DNA from: Nonomuraea fuscirosea
Lineage (GTDB): Bacteria; Actinomycetota; Actinomycetes; Streptosporangiales; Streptosporangiaceae
Assembly (NCBI RefSeq): GCF_003001935.1
Contig: NZ_PVNG01000005.1
Span: 1-64,000, forward strand
Reading direction: 5' to 3'
Length of the DNA: 64,000 nucleotides
This document shows positions 51,356 to 59,464 of this stretch, piece by piece. Position 1 is the stretch's first letter; every line of letters starts with the position of its first letter. The notes beneath the pieces were generated by a model. That model made no database searches and had not been told where the DNA came from. It was given only the letters and a program-made list of their open reading frames with translations. The position numbers and the translations under genes are program-made.

Positions 51356-52501
51356 TCAGGCCAGCGCGGCCGCGAACCGGGCGCGGAGCTCCGACAGGCG
51401 TTCGACGGGCTCGGCGCTGAAGACCAGGCGCACGTAGCGGCGTGCGACCTGCTCACCCCACGCCGTCATGGGCGTGGCGGCCACCCGTCCGCGTTCGAGC
51501 AGGCGGGCCGAGAGGTCGTCCGCCGTCAGCCCCATGGCCTCGGCGTCCACCAGGCACGACCAGCCGCCGCCCGCCCGGACCAGCGGCAGGTCGGCGAGCT
51601 GCGCCACCACGGTCTCGTGCCGGGCCTGGTATTCGGCCACCGCCTCCGCCACCCCCGACGGCTCCCTGAGCGCGGCGGCGGCGCCGATCTGGTGGAAGCC
51701 GCTGGCCACGGTCGTGTTGTAGATGGTCGCCACCATGATCCGGGACATGATGTCGGCGGGGCCCGCCACCCAGCCGATCCGCCAGCCGATCATGCGATAT
51801 TCCTTCGACATCGACCCGATGACGATCGTGCGTTCACCCAGACCCTCCACCCGGCACGGGTTGATCCGCGGGTGGCCGTCGAACACGATGCGCTCCATGG
51901 CCGCGTCGTAGATCAGGTAGGCGCCGGTGCGCTCGCAGGCCCGCGCCACCGCCGTCCAGTCCTCCTCGTCGAGGACCACGCCGGACGGCATCGACGGGCT
52001 CATCAGCAGCAGCGCCGCGGCCGAGCGCACCTCACCGAGCGCGTCACGGTCCAGCCGCCAGTGACCGCCCTCCACGCGCAGCGGCACCAGGTGGGGGCGG
52101 GCGCCGGCCAGGCGTACGCGCTGGAGCAGGCCCGCGTAGATGGGGTCGGTGAGAACGACCGGGTCGCCGGGCTCGGTGGTGGCCAGCAGCACGGGCATGA
52201 CCGCCGAGGTGCCGCCCGAGGTGACGGCGATCTGGCGTACGGGGTCGTAGTCGAGCCCGGTACGCAGCCGCAGGTCCGCCGCCACCGCCTCACACAGCTC
52301 CGGCAGCCCGGTGAACGGCAGCCAGCTGTTGCCCGTCCCCTCCGCGAGAGACCTGGTCGTCGCGGCCACGGCCGCCGGCGGGGGCGGGACATCGGTGTCG
52401 AGGTTCTCCATGCGCAACACATCAGGATCGGCCCCGGCCGCGGCGGCGACCTTGTCGATGTCGAACGGCTGAACCTGCGCGAATCGGGAGTTGGACCGCA
52501 T
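51356..52501 (-). CDS. PLP-dependent aminotransferase class I/II
   Basis: A 381-residue fold-type I aminotransferase of the aspartate-aminotransferase group. It has the N-terminal YTGLPELCEAVA-like FTGLPELCEAVAADL, the TSGGTSAVMPVLLATTEPGDPVVLTDPIYAG cofactor region, and PLP Lys in SMSKEYRMIGWRIGW, where the Arg anchors the substrate carboxylate. The C-terminal domain is complete. ATG 52501 has GGAGG 8 bases upstream. A 16-bp palindrome lies 22 bp upstream, so a dedicated repressor probably controls it. The substrate is unknown. Confidence 0.93.
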   Translation of the reverse strand: MRSNSRFAQVQPFDIDKVAAAAGADPDVLRMENLDTDVPPPPAAVAATTRSLAEGTGNSWLPFTGLPELCEAVAADLRLRTGLDYDPVRQIAVTSGGTSAVMPVLLATTEPGDPVVLTDPIYAGLLQRVRLAGARPHLVPLRVEGGHWRLDRDALGEVRSAAALLLMSPSMPSGVVLDEEDWTAVARACERTGAYLIYDAAMERIVFDGHPRINPCRVEGLGERTIVIGSMSKEYRMIGWRIGWVAGPADIMSRIMVATIYNTTVASGFHQIGAAAALREPSGVAEAVAEYQARHETVVAQLADLPLVRAGGGWSCLVDAEAMGLTADDLSARLLERGRVAATPMTAWGEQVARRYVRLVFSAEPVERLSELRARFAAALA

Positions 52502-52522
52502 GACAGCACCTCCGTGAAGACT

Positions 52523-52538
52523 GTTCCGTATACGGAAC
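52523..52538. promoter_or_regulatory. 16-bp palindrome before aminotransferase
   Basis: GTTCCGTA-TACGGAAC is self-complementary over 16 bases and lies 22-37 bp upstream of the aminotransferase start codon, overlapping the likely -10 region. It is a good operator candidate for a dimeric regulator not encoded next door. Confidence 0.7.
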
Positions 52539-52918
52539 GCTCCCCCACCCCTGAACACCTGTCAAGCACCCCAAACCAAAGCACCGCGTCGAAACGACGA
52601 GCGTCCCAGGTGAACCGGAGGCAGACAGACGAGACAACGCGGCCGACCGGGCAGGCGGACAGGCAGGCAGTCGGTCGGACAGGCGGCGGGCGGACGCGGG
52701 TGGGCGGGCGGTCGGGTAGGCGGGCAAGCGGACGTCTGCGGGCAAGTTGACGACGGGGAGCGGGCGGGCGTCCCCTTGACATCCAGCGGATGATCGGCCG
52801 GGCAAGCGGACGCACGCGGACGGTCGGTAGGGCGGTCGGACAGGCGGACGGACCCGGGGGCGGGCAAGGCGGAGGGATGGGGTCGGGTGGGCGTCCGGTG
52901 GGGCTGGCGGGTGGCAGC
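52539..52918. other. Purine-skewed low-complexity gap
   Basis: About 380 bp with no supported gene. From about 52616 to 52900 the plus strand is strongly G/A-rich, made of irregular GGCGGGCGGAC, GGACAGGCGG and CGGGCAAGCGGA units with a 10-14 bp feel. Frames through it give only Arg/Gly/Pro-rich nonsense. G-tract density is high enough for quadruplex formation. Confidence 0.6.
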
Positions 52919-53380
52919 ATGGGCGACATGAGGGGGCGAATGGGGCGGGCGGCAGCGGTGTGTGCCGCGCTCGGCGTGCTGTGGTGGGCCTCCGTGCGGC
53001 TGGCTTGGGCCGGGGTCGGTTGCGAGGAGTGGGGCTGCTTGCCGCCGGCCCTGGGCGTCGTCGTGGTGATCAGCCTGGCTCTGCTCGCCGGGTTCGCCCT
53101 GGCGCTGGAGCGGGTGGGCGTGCGGCCGGGGCGGCGGGTGGCGCTGGTGGCCGCGGGCGTGCTGGTGGTGCTGCGACTGGCCGGCGAGTCGTTGCCCTCC
53201 TGGACGTCGCCGCTCGTGGACGCGGTCGCGGCAGGGACGGCGTTCGCGGGCGCGGGGGCGCTGGCGGCGTTCGTAACGGAGGCGCAGGTGGCGCGGCGGT
53301 GGAAGGTGGTCGCCGCGCTGGGGTTGGCGGCCCTGGTGCCGCTCGCGCTGATCGCCTCCCTGGCCCGCTACGGCCTGTGA
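52919..53380 (+). CDS. Small polytopic membrane protein (hypothetical)
   Basis: A 153-residue protein with about four hydrophobic helices: MGRAAAVCAALGVLWWASVRLAWA, ALGVVVVISLALLAGFALAL, VALVAAGVLVVLRLAG and VVAALGLAALVPLALIASLARYGL. Two Cys lie in the first loop (CEEWGCLP), possibly a disulphide. No family is recognised. ATG 52919 is used, with ATG 52928 an alternative; neither has a good ribosome-binding site. Its 3' end is the first unit of a degenerate tandem repeat. Confidence 0.7.
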   Translation: MGDMRGRMGRAAAVCAALGVLWWASVRLAWAGVGCEEWGCLPPALGVVVVISLALLAGFALALERVGVRPGRRVALVAAGVLVVLRLAGESLPSWTSPLVDAVAAGTAFAGAGALAAFVTEAQVARRWKVVAALGLAALVPLALIASLARYGL

Positions 53381-53587
53381 GATCGCGCGGATCGCCTTCC
53401 CCGGCTAGAGGCTGTGAGGTCGCGCGAATCGCCTTCCCCAGCCACAGCCCGTGGGTGCGCAGATCGCCTCCCAGCCACCACCCCTGGGTCCGCGCAGATC
53501 GCCTCCCCTGGCACGCAGCCGCCTGCGAGGCAGCGAGCATCGCCTCCCCCAACTCCAGCCAGTGACCACGGGTACCGCCTCCCCCGG
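53372..53587. repeat. Six-unit degenerate tandem repeat, ~35-bp period
   Basis: Units built around CGCGCAGATCGCCTCCCC occur with their ATCGCC cores at 53391, 53428, 53463, 53498, 53539 and 53574 (ACCGCC in the last), spaced 37, 35, 35, 41 and 35 bp. Unit 1 (GGCCTGTGAGATCGCGCGGA..) contains the stop codon of the upstream membrane-protein gene, and unit 2 repeats it as GGCTGTGAGGTCGCGCGAA.., so the array derives from that gene tail. No gene runs through it. Confidence 0.8.
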
Positions 53588-53701
53588 TACACGACAACCT
53601 GCGAGAACGCCGTCGCCGGCTCGCTTCGACAGCGAAGGGTTGTTCCCGCACGCGCCCCAGAAACGACCCCGCGCGACGGGCAGGGCCCGGTCGTGCTTCG
53701 C

Positions 53702-55411
53702 TCAAGCCAGGCGGGTTGCGTGGCGGTCGTCGGCGATGGCTTCGGCCGTGCGGCCCAGGGCGCGGAGGGCGACTGCGCGGTTGGCGTACAGGTCGGCCTG
53801 GGGTTGTAGTTCGATGGCTCGGGTGAGGTCGGCAACCGAGCCCTCCAGGTCGCCCATCGCGTACCGCAGCACCCCCCGGTTCCCCCAGGCCGCCGGCAGG
53901 TCGGGGGCCGTGTCCACGGCGAGGTCGAGGGCCGTCTGTGCCTCCGTGTGGCGGCCCGCCGTCGTCTCCAGCTGGCCCAGCACCGTGAGCAGGTGAGGGC
54001 TGTCGGGGGCCAGTGCCAGCCCGGCCTCGACGTCGCGGGCGGCCTCCTCGTCCAGCCCGGCCCCGGCCAGCAGCCCGGCGCGGTTGATGTAGGCGTCCAC
54101 GCTGCCGGGGTCGAGTTCGATCACCCGGCCGAGGTCGGCCAGCGCTCCTTCGACGTCGCCCCGTACGGTACGCAGCTCCGCCCGGTTGTAGTACGCCTCG
54201 GGCAGCGGCGGCCCGGCCGCGATGGCCCGCTCGAAGTCCGCCAGCGCGTCGTCGTGGCGTCCGAGCTTGAACAGCAGGTTGCCGCGTTCCAGATAGTGAT
54301 CGGGAAACCCGGGATCGATCGCGATCGCCGCCCCGTAGTCCTCCAGCGCCTCCTTGGTGTGCCCGAGCCCGGCCAGCAGTTGCGCCCGGTTGGCCAGCAG
54401 CACCATCCGGTGCAGCGGATGCCGCTCCCCCAGCTCGCCCGCCAGCTCGATGGCCGACTCCACCAGCTCCAGCGCGGCGTCCAGCCGGCCGTGCCGCAGC
54501 TCGATCAGGGCCAGGCCGTTGCGGTCGAAGCCGAGCTTGAAGGCCCGCTCGGCCGGGTCGGGCAGCAGGGTCGAGATGGCGACGGCCAGGTTGACCCAGG
54601 CCCTGGCCCGGACCAGGTCGCGGCGGGCGGGGTCGGGGTGGCGGGCGTCGAGCATGCCGGTCCCGTACGCCGCCGCCGCGTGCATGGCCGGATCCTGGCT
54701 GTTCAGGCGCACCCGGTCCCAGACCGCCCGCGCCTCGGAGGTACGGCCGAGCCCGCCGAGCGCGGTCGCCGTGCGCTGGGCGAAGCGCCACCAGCGGGCG
54801 CCGCCCGGCTCGGTCCGCGCCATGCCCCGCTCCCCCAGCTCGGCGGCGGCGTGCAGGAAGCCCTCCCGCATGCAGCGGTCGACGAGCGTCCACAGCTCGG
54901 CGGCGTCCCGGGTGTCGGACGGGGGGTCGGGGCCGCCGGAGTACACCGTGATCGACAGCGTTACGGGCGGGATGCGCCGCATCATGACCTCGACCAGTTC
55001 GGTGTCGGTCGGGTCGGCCGCCTCGCCGTTGCACACGGCCAGCGCCGACCCGGGGGGCACGGCGTCGCGTACGTACTCGGCCAGGCCGTTGGCCAGCCGC
55101 AGCGTCCGGCGCGGGGCGGGCACGAGGATGCGTTCGTCCTCGGTGAGCCCGGCCTCGATCGTGCCGCGCTCCGCCCGTACGAGTCCGGCCAGTTCGGGCG
55201 CGGCGGCGAGGATCTCGATGTCGTGGGCCGCCACCAGAGCGGGCGAGCGACGCAAGGTGCCGGGTACCAGGGCCCGCAGCAGCGCCGCGGCCACGGTGTA
55301 GGGGCCGCGCGGCCGCCGGTGTGCGTCGATCATCGGCGTGATCAGCCGCGCGGCCCCCGGTCGGGCGGGCGGTGAGCCCTGAACCCTGAGGTGGGACCTC
55401 TCCTCGATCAC
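53702..55411 (-). CDS. TPR protein with degenerate ATPase-like N-terminus
   Basis: A 569-residue cytosolic protein. Residues 30-170 (GPYTVAAALLRALVP..., LVAAHDIEILAAAPEL, ALAVCNGEAADPTDTELVEVMMRR) look like the second half of a STAND/LuxR-type P-loop ATPase whose Walker B has decayed and whose Walker A is absent; that is my inference. From about 200 to 569 it is a TPR superhelix with many 34-residue units (LVNRAQLLAGLGHTKEALEDYGAAIAIDPGFPDHYLERGNLLFKLGRHDDALADF..). The GTG start overlaps the stop of a 24-residue peptide gene, so it is coupled to it. TPRs suggest protein or peptide binding. Confidence 0.85.
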   Translation of the reverse strand: MIEERSHLRVQGSPPARPGAARLITPMIDAHRRPRGPYTVAAALLRALVPGTLRRSPALVAAHDIEILAAAPELAGLVRAERGTIEAGLTEDERILVPAPRRTLRLANGLAEYVRDAVPPGSALAVCNGEAADPTDTELVEVMMRRIPPVTLSITVYSGGPDPPSDTRDAAELWTLVDRCMREGFLHAAAELGERGMARTEPGGARWWRFAQRTATALGGLGRTSEARAVWDRVRLNSQDPAMHAAAAYGTGMLDARHPDPARRDLVRARAWVNLAVAISTLLPDPAERAFKLGFDRNGLALIELRHGRLDAALELVESAIELAGELGERHPLHRMVLLANRAQLLAGLGHTKEALEDYGAAIAIDPGFPDHYLERGNLLFKLGRHDDALADFERAIAAGPPLPEAYYNRAELRTVRGDVEGALADLGRVIELDPGSVDAYINRAGLLAGAGLDEEAARDVEAGLALAPDSPHLLTVLGQLETTAGRHTEAQTALDLAVDTAPDLPAAWGNRGVLRYAMGDLEGSVADLTRAIELQPQADLYANRAVALRALGRTAEAIADDRHATRLA

Positions 55412-55482
55412 CCCTTGTGAATGACGCTGGAGGTCCCTGCCAGCCTCGCGGTTCCAGGCTTGCGGACGACGATGCGCTTCAT
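55408..55482 (-). CDS. 24-residue basic peptide coupled to TPR protein
   Basis: A 25-codon gene starting ATG at 55480-55482, preceded by GGAGAGG six or seven bases upstream, and ending TGA at 55408-55410 inside the GTGA overlap with the TPR gene. The peptide begins MKRIVVRKPG, continues TARLAGTSS and ends VIHKG: basic N-terminus, Thr/Ser-rich middle, no Cys. It could be a leaderless signalling peptide sensed by the TPR protein, a RiPP-like precursor, or only a leader for translation control. No RiPP enzyme is next door. It is too short for usual gene calling. Confidence 0.65.
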   Translation of the reverse strand: MKRIVVRKPGTARLAGTSSVIHKG

Positions 55483-55513
55483 GACGTGCCTCTCCACTTG
55501 GGGTTAATTACCC

Positions 55514-55541
55514 ATTATTGGGTCACCCCACCGAATATCAA
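55514..55541 (-). promoter_or_regulatory. Candidate sigma-70 promoter of peptide-TPR operon
   Basis: On the minus strand TTGATA (55541-55536) and AATAAT (55519-55514) are 16 bp apart in a distinctly AT-rich stretch, ending 31 bp before the peptide ATG. The region also contains ACCCA-TTAT-TGGGT (about 55510-55523), a small inverted repeat over the -10. Confidence 0.4.
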
Positions 55542-55608
55542 GGTTTATTCCGATTAAGTGGGAGGCTAATGGATAAAAAGCACTTGCCTTTTGAATGGTA
55601 TATCTAAC

Positions 55609-56862
55609 CTATTTGGAGCGAAACCACCGCCGCAATCCTGTGGTATGAGGCGCCGAATCCTCCATCAGGTCGCACAGGCACCGGCCGAGCAGTGTGACCG
55701 ACTGGCAGCACCCGGGCCCGTGTCCCCCCTTCGCCCGGACGATGAACGTCGCCCGCTCGATCAGCCGCTCCAGGCTCGGCTCCGCGCCTCCCTTGAGCGA
55801 TCGGGTCTGCCAGGGACACGACCCGGTGTCCCGGCAGGCGCTCTTCGCCAGGTACGTGGCCGCGCCGCCCCGCAACCCCAGCGGATCCTCCCGCCTGGCC
55901 CGCCGCCCGTCCAGCGCCCTGGCGGCCCGGCCCGCCACCTTCAGCAGGTCACGGCGGCCGAGCTCCTTTCCCGTTCGGCCGGTCCTGGCCGGCAGCGCCA
56001 GCAGCGAGGCCCCCGCCATCAGCACGCCGCCCACCACCATGCCCCAGCCGATCTCCTCGTGGAACCAGACCACCGCGATCACGGCCACCCAGACCGGCTG
56101 CGAGGACATGAGGATCTGACTCGGCACCGCGGGCACGTGCGCCTGGGCGTAGGAGCGGGCCAGAAAGCCCAGCGCGCACGCCACCACGGACAGGTGCGCC
56201 AGGATCAGCCAGTCGGGCAGGCTGCCCGGCACGGAGATCCCGTCGCGCACGGCGGCGCCCCCGGTGCAGACGCCGATGGTGAAGAGCTGGATCACGGTCA
56301 GCGCGTACGCCGGGAAACCGGACGGACGCCTGGACAGGCGGGCCAGCATGAGCGTGTGGCCGGCGTACAGGGCGGCGGCGGTGAGCGTGACGCCCAGCGC
56401 GAGCACCGACACCTTGTGCCCCTCGACCCCACGCAGCAGCGTGAAGACGGCCATGCCGGCCAGCGCGAGCAGCACCCCGGCCCAGATCCGCCGCCGCACC
56501 GGCTCCCGAAACAGCACGAGCGACAGGATCGGCGTCACGATCACGGTGCAGCCGACGGCGAACCCCGACACCGCCGACGGCAGGTGGTCCAGCGCGAGCG
56601 CCTGACCGACCTGCCCCACCCCGAACATCACCCCGAGCGTGATCCCGTGGATCCACGTCTCCCGCGACAGCCCCCGCAGGCTCTTCGGCCGGAACAGGAA
56701 CAGCGTCGTCGCCGCGATCAGATAACGCTCGGCGAGCAGATCCTCCACAGGTAACCGGGGAATGAGATCTTTCATCAGCGGAAAGGCCGACCCCCAAGCG
56801 GCACTGACGAACAACAGAAGCACGGCTCCCAGAAGGGGGCGGGGAGCGGGTACGCCTGCCAT
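55609..56862 (-). CDS. EamA/DMT transporter with Cys-containing C-terminal extension
   Basis: A 417-residue protein. Residues 1-300 are a standard ten-helix drug/metabolite transporter with two EamA repeats (LLGAVLLLFVSAAWGSAFPLMKDLI, LPSAVSGFAVGCTVIVTPILSLVLFREP; LTLTAAALYAGHTLMLARL, PSQILMSSQPVWVAVIAVVWFHEEIGWGMVVGGVLMAGASLLAL). The last 110 or so residues are hydrophilic and contain SACRDTGSCPW and HGPGCCQSVTLLGRCLCDLMEDS. Family members normally stop near 300, so this tail is unusual. It may be read-through into intergenic DNA after loss of a stop, or a real added domain. The solute is unknown. Confidence 0.85.
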   Translation of the reverse strand: MAGVPAPRPLLGAVLLLFVSAAWGSAFPLMKDLIPRLPVEDLLAERYLIAATTLFLFRPKSLRGLSRETWIHGITLGVMFGVGQVGQALALDHLPSAVSGFAVGCTVIVTPILSLVLFREPVRRRIWAGVLLALAGMAVFTLLRGVEGHKVSVLALGVTLTAAALYAGHTLMLARLSRRPSGFPAYALTVIQLFTIGVCTGGAAVRDGISVPGSLPDWLILAHLSVVACALGFLARSYAQAHVPAVPSQILMSSQPVWVAVIAVVWFHEEIGWGMVVGGVLMAGASLLALPARTGRTGKELGRRDLLKVAGRAARALDGRRARREDPLGLRGGAATYLAKSACRDTGSCPWQTRSLKGGAEPSLERLIERATFIVRAKGGHGPGCCQSVTLLGRCLCDLMEDSAPHTTGLRRWFRSK

Positions 56863-57149
56863 GAGAAAAGCATGGCACTACTATTCGCAGCCGTAGATGT
56901 ACAGGGAGCAGCCGGTGAGGCTTAGCTACACCTGGGTGGTAAGACCCTCACCCAGAGGCTCGGACATCCTTATCCCCGGGATCCGAAAAGTACGCGGGCG
57001 TACCATATCTTCCGGCGGAATTGATCTCCGGCCTGGAGCGGGAAAAACGAAGATCGGCGGAACGGTCACGCCGGGAGCCTGCCGGGAACGGTCACCGGAA
57101 GGAACGGGAGGGGGCGGCCCCAGGAGGAGGGGGCGGGGCCGTGCGTGGG

Positions 57150-57638
57150 TCAGCGGTCGAGGAAGGCGGGCGGGATCAGGCGTTTCTCCCCGTAGACGAC
57201 GACCAGGTCACCGACCCGCTCGCGGGAGAGTTCGCGCCACCCCTGGCGCGCGTAGAGTGCCAGCGCGGCCTCCTGGTTGAGCGTCGTGTCACCTCTGACG
57301 CGGTGGAAACCGAGCTCGACCGCGCGGCGCTCCAGCGCGACCAGCATGGCCGTGCCGAAACCACGGCCCTGGAACTCTGGATGCACCCGTAACCGGCACA
57401 CCTCCGCGGTGCCGGTGTCGACGGGTCTCAGCCCGCCCATGGACACCACCCGCGAGGCCGCCTCCCCGACCAGGAAGTCGCCGCCGCAGGCCAGGTAGAT
57501 CTCCTGGATGCGGGGGAAGTCGTCGTCGTAGTAGACGCCGTCACCGGGGACCAGACCCACCTCGGCCAGGCAGATCTGGTGGAGGGCGAGGATCGTGTCG
57601 AGATCGGACCAGCGATAGCGCCTGATCGTCAGCTTCAT
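57150..57638 (-). CDS. GNAT family N-acetyltransferase
   Basis: A 162-residue single-domain acetyltransferase: MKLTIRRYRWSDLDTILALHQICL, acetyl-CoA loop LRVHPEFQGRGFGTAMLVALERRA and the final NQEAALALYARQGWREL, which is the classic C-terminal motif. Its ATG overlaps the TGA of the upstream XRE-TPR gene by 4 bp, so it is translated from that transcript. It may acetylate a small molecule or protein in the regulator's pathway (inference). Confidence 0.92.
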   Translation of the reverse strand: MKLTIRRYRWSDLDTILALHQICLAEVGLVPGDGVYYDDDFPRIQEIYLACGGDFLVGEAASRVVSMGGLRPVDTGTAEVCRLRVHPEFQGRGFGTAMLVALERRAVELGFHRVRGDTTLNQEAALALYARQGWRELSRERVGDLVVVYGEKRLIPPAFLDR

Positions 57639-59188
57639 TTATCAACGCCCTTCAGACCGGGCTTGGCCCGCCGCCGGACCATTGCCTTGAAGTCCTCCAG
57701 CCCGGGAGCGTTGGGATCGACCGCGATGATGGCCTGTTCGAGCCGCAGCGCGGGCCGCACGATGAAGTCGGTGAGATAGTCGTCGGTGATCAGGCTGAGC
57801 GCGTTGGTGGCGACGGTCACCGCCTCCTTGACGTCACCGTCGATCAGCCGGCAGTGGGCCTGGTCGAGCCTGATCAGCGTCTGGTCGAAGATGTGGTCGT
57901 CGTACTTGCCCAGGGCCTGGTCGAGCACCACCTCGGCCTCGATCGTCTGGCCCAGCTTGGTGAGCACGTCGCCCTGGTAGAAGTAGAGCTGCCGCTCGGT
58001 GTAGCCGAACGCCACGTCCTCCTTCTCGTCGGGCTTCATGTGGGAGAAGGCGTTCCTGGCCCGGGCCAGCGCGCGTTTGGCCTGGTCGACGACCTCCTTC
58101 TTGCTCTCGCCTCCCGACAGCATGGCCAGCGCCCTGGCCTCGACGACCGGCGCCATGGCCTGAGCCGGGCACGGCATGGAGCCGGCCATGTCGCGGCTCT
58201 TCTTGGCCAGGGTGAGCGCCTCGCGGGCGTCGCCGAAGTAGAGGGGGACGAGCGACTCGCGGGCCGTGATCCACGCCCGCAGCGCGCGGTCGCCGGTCTC
58301 GTCGGCCGCGGTGCGCCCGGTGCGGAAGAACGAGCGGGCCAGCCGGTGGTCACCCAGGTTGATCATGATCATGCCGCTCAGCCCGGACAGCTGCGCGGCC
58401 ATCCTGCACAGTCGTTCCTGCAGGTCGATGGGCTGGCGGCGGGACATGGCGGTGCGTACGGCGCTCAGTTCGAGCAGCACGTCGCACAGCAGCCGCAGCG
58501 GGGCCGTGGTGGTGTACTGGCGGCCGAAGCTGACCGTCGCCTCCTCCCACTGGTCGAGCATCGCGGCGGACACGGTGGACGACACCAGCGTCTCGTCCAG
58601 CCTGCGCTTGATGCCCTCGCACGCGCCCAGCACCGGCCCGTCGAGCGGCACCGAGCCGTTGCCGTCGGTGTTGAGCAGCGTTAACAACGTCCGCCGCAGG
58701 ACGTTCTCGTCCTCCTCCGCCGCGGGGTCGCTCTCCACGGGCTGCATGAGCAGCTCACGCTCGGGGGGCGGCGGCGGGCGCTCCTTGGTCTCGGTGGTCA
58801 CGATCCCCGGCATCCGGTGCCCGTGGCCGCAGATGCACGGCGCGTCGTAACCGAGCGCGACCGGCTCGACCCGGTAGACCGTGCACAGGTAGTGGAGGTA
58901 TTCGGGTCCCGGGCGTTTCAGCCCGCTCTCGTACGCCGACAGCAGCGTCTCGCCGATGCCGGGCTGGGCTTTGGCGTCGCGCTCGAACAGGGCCCGCACC
59001 TGCTCGATGACGTCGGCCAGCGCGATCCCGTAGGACAGGCGGTGCGCCTTGATCCTGGTGGTGCCGAACGGGCCCGTGCACGCTTCGTGGATCTCTTCCG
59101 CTATCTGGGCGGACGTGCGCCCGACGGCCAGGCCCTTGGCCCTGATCCGCCGGGCGATCTCCGTCTCCCTGTGCTGTCTGCCGGACAT
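57635..59188 (-). CDS. XRE-type HTH plus TPR regulator
   Basis: A 517-residue regulator. The N-terminal HTH-like region (ARRIRAKGLAVGRTSAQIAEEIHEACTG..RIKAHRLSYGIALADVIEQVRALF..ETLLSAYESGLKRPGPEYLHYLCTVYRVEP, 10-110) is the type in actinobacterial multi-domain XRE proteins. A loop with APCICGHGHRMPG precedes a long helical TPR-like part (about 170-500: ARSFFRTGRTAADETGDRALRAWITARESLVPLYFGDAREALTLAKKS). It resembles peptide-sensing regulators and is paired with a divergent 93-residue gene (59465). The first gene of a two-gene operon with GNAT (ATGA overlap). Confidence 0.9.
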   Translation of the reverse strand: MSGRQHRETEIARRIRAKGLAVGRTSAQIAEEIHEACTGPFGTTRIKAHRLSYGIALADVIEQVRALFERDAKAQPGIGETLLSAYESGLKRPGPEYLHYLCTVYRVEPVALGYDAPCICGHGHRMPGIVTTETKERPPPPPERELLMQPVESDPAAEEDENVLRRTLLTLLNTDGNGSVPLDGPVLGACEGIKRRLDETLVSSTVSAAMLDQWEEATVSFGRQYTTTAPLRLLCDVLLELSAVRTAMSRRQPIDLQERLCRMAAQLSGLSGMIMINLGDHRLARSFFRTGRTAADETGDRALRAWITARESLVPLYFGDAREALTLAKKSRDMAGSMPCPAQAMAPVVEARALAMLSGGESKKEVVDQAKRALARARNAFSHMKPDEKEDVAFGYTERQLYFYQGDVLTKLGQTIEAEVVLDQALGKYDDHIFDQTLIRLDQAHCRLIDGDVKEAVTVATNALSLITDDYLTDFIVRPALRLEQAIIAVDPNAPGLEDFKAMVRRRAKPGLKGVDK

Positions 59189-59464
59189 TCCCGGCCCCTC
59201 TCCCGCATGTCTCGACCGGTCCGCAACTGGTGACTTAGCGTAGTCCTCAGATTGCTGTGCGCCTACCCATGACTATGAAGCAATGCCGGATGGATGGGAA
59301 ACGCCCGCAACCAGCCTACGGTTAAGGATCGTCCTCCCCGGGACTGTTTCTTACAACCCATGAGTGAGAAGCCACTCCCCGTGAGCGGAACGGGCCGTTG
59401 CGCGAGCCCTTGACTTGAGCCATCTTTGGCCCACCAGCACAGATTCCTGAGGGAGGAACGAACG

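Noticed and set aside
53372..53587. CRISPR array
   Set aside because: Units are degenerate over their whole length with no conserved repeat separated by unique spacers, and no cas genes are present.
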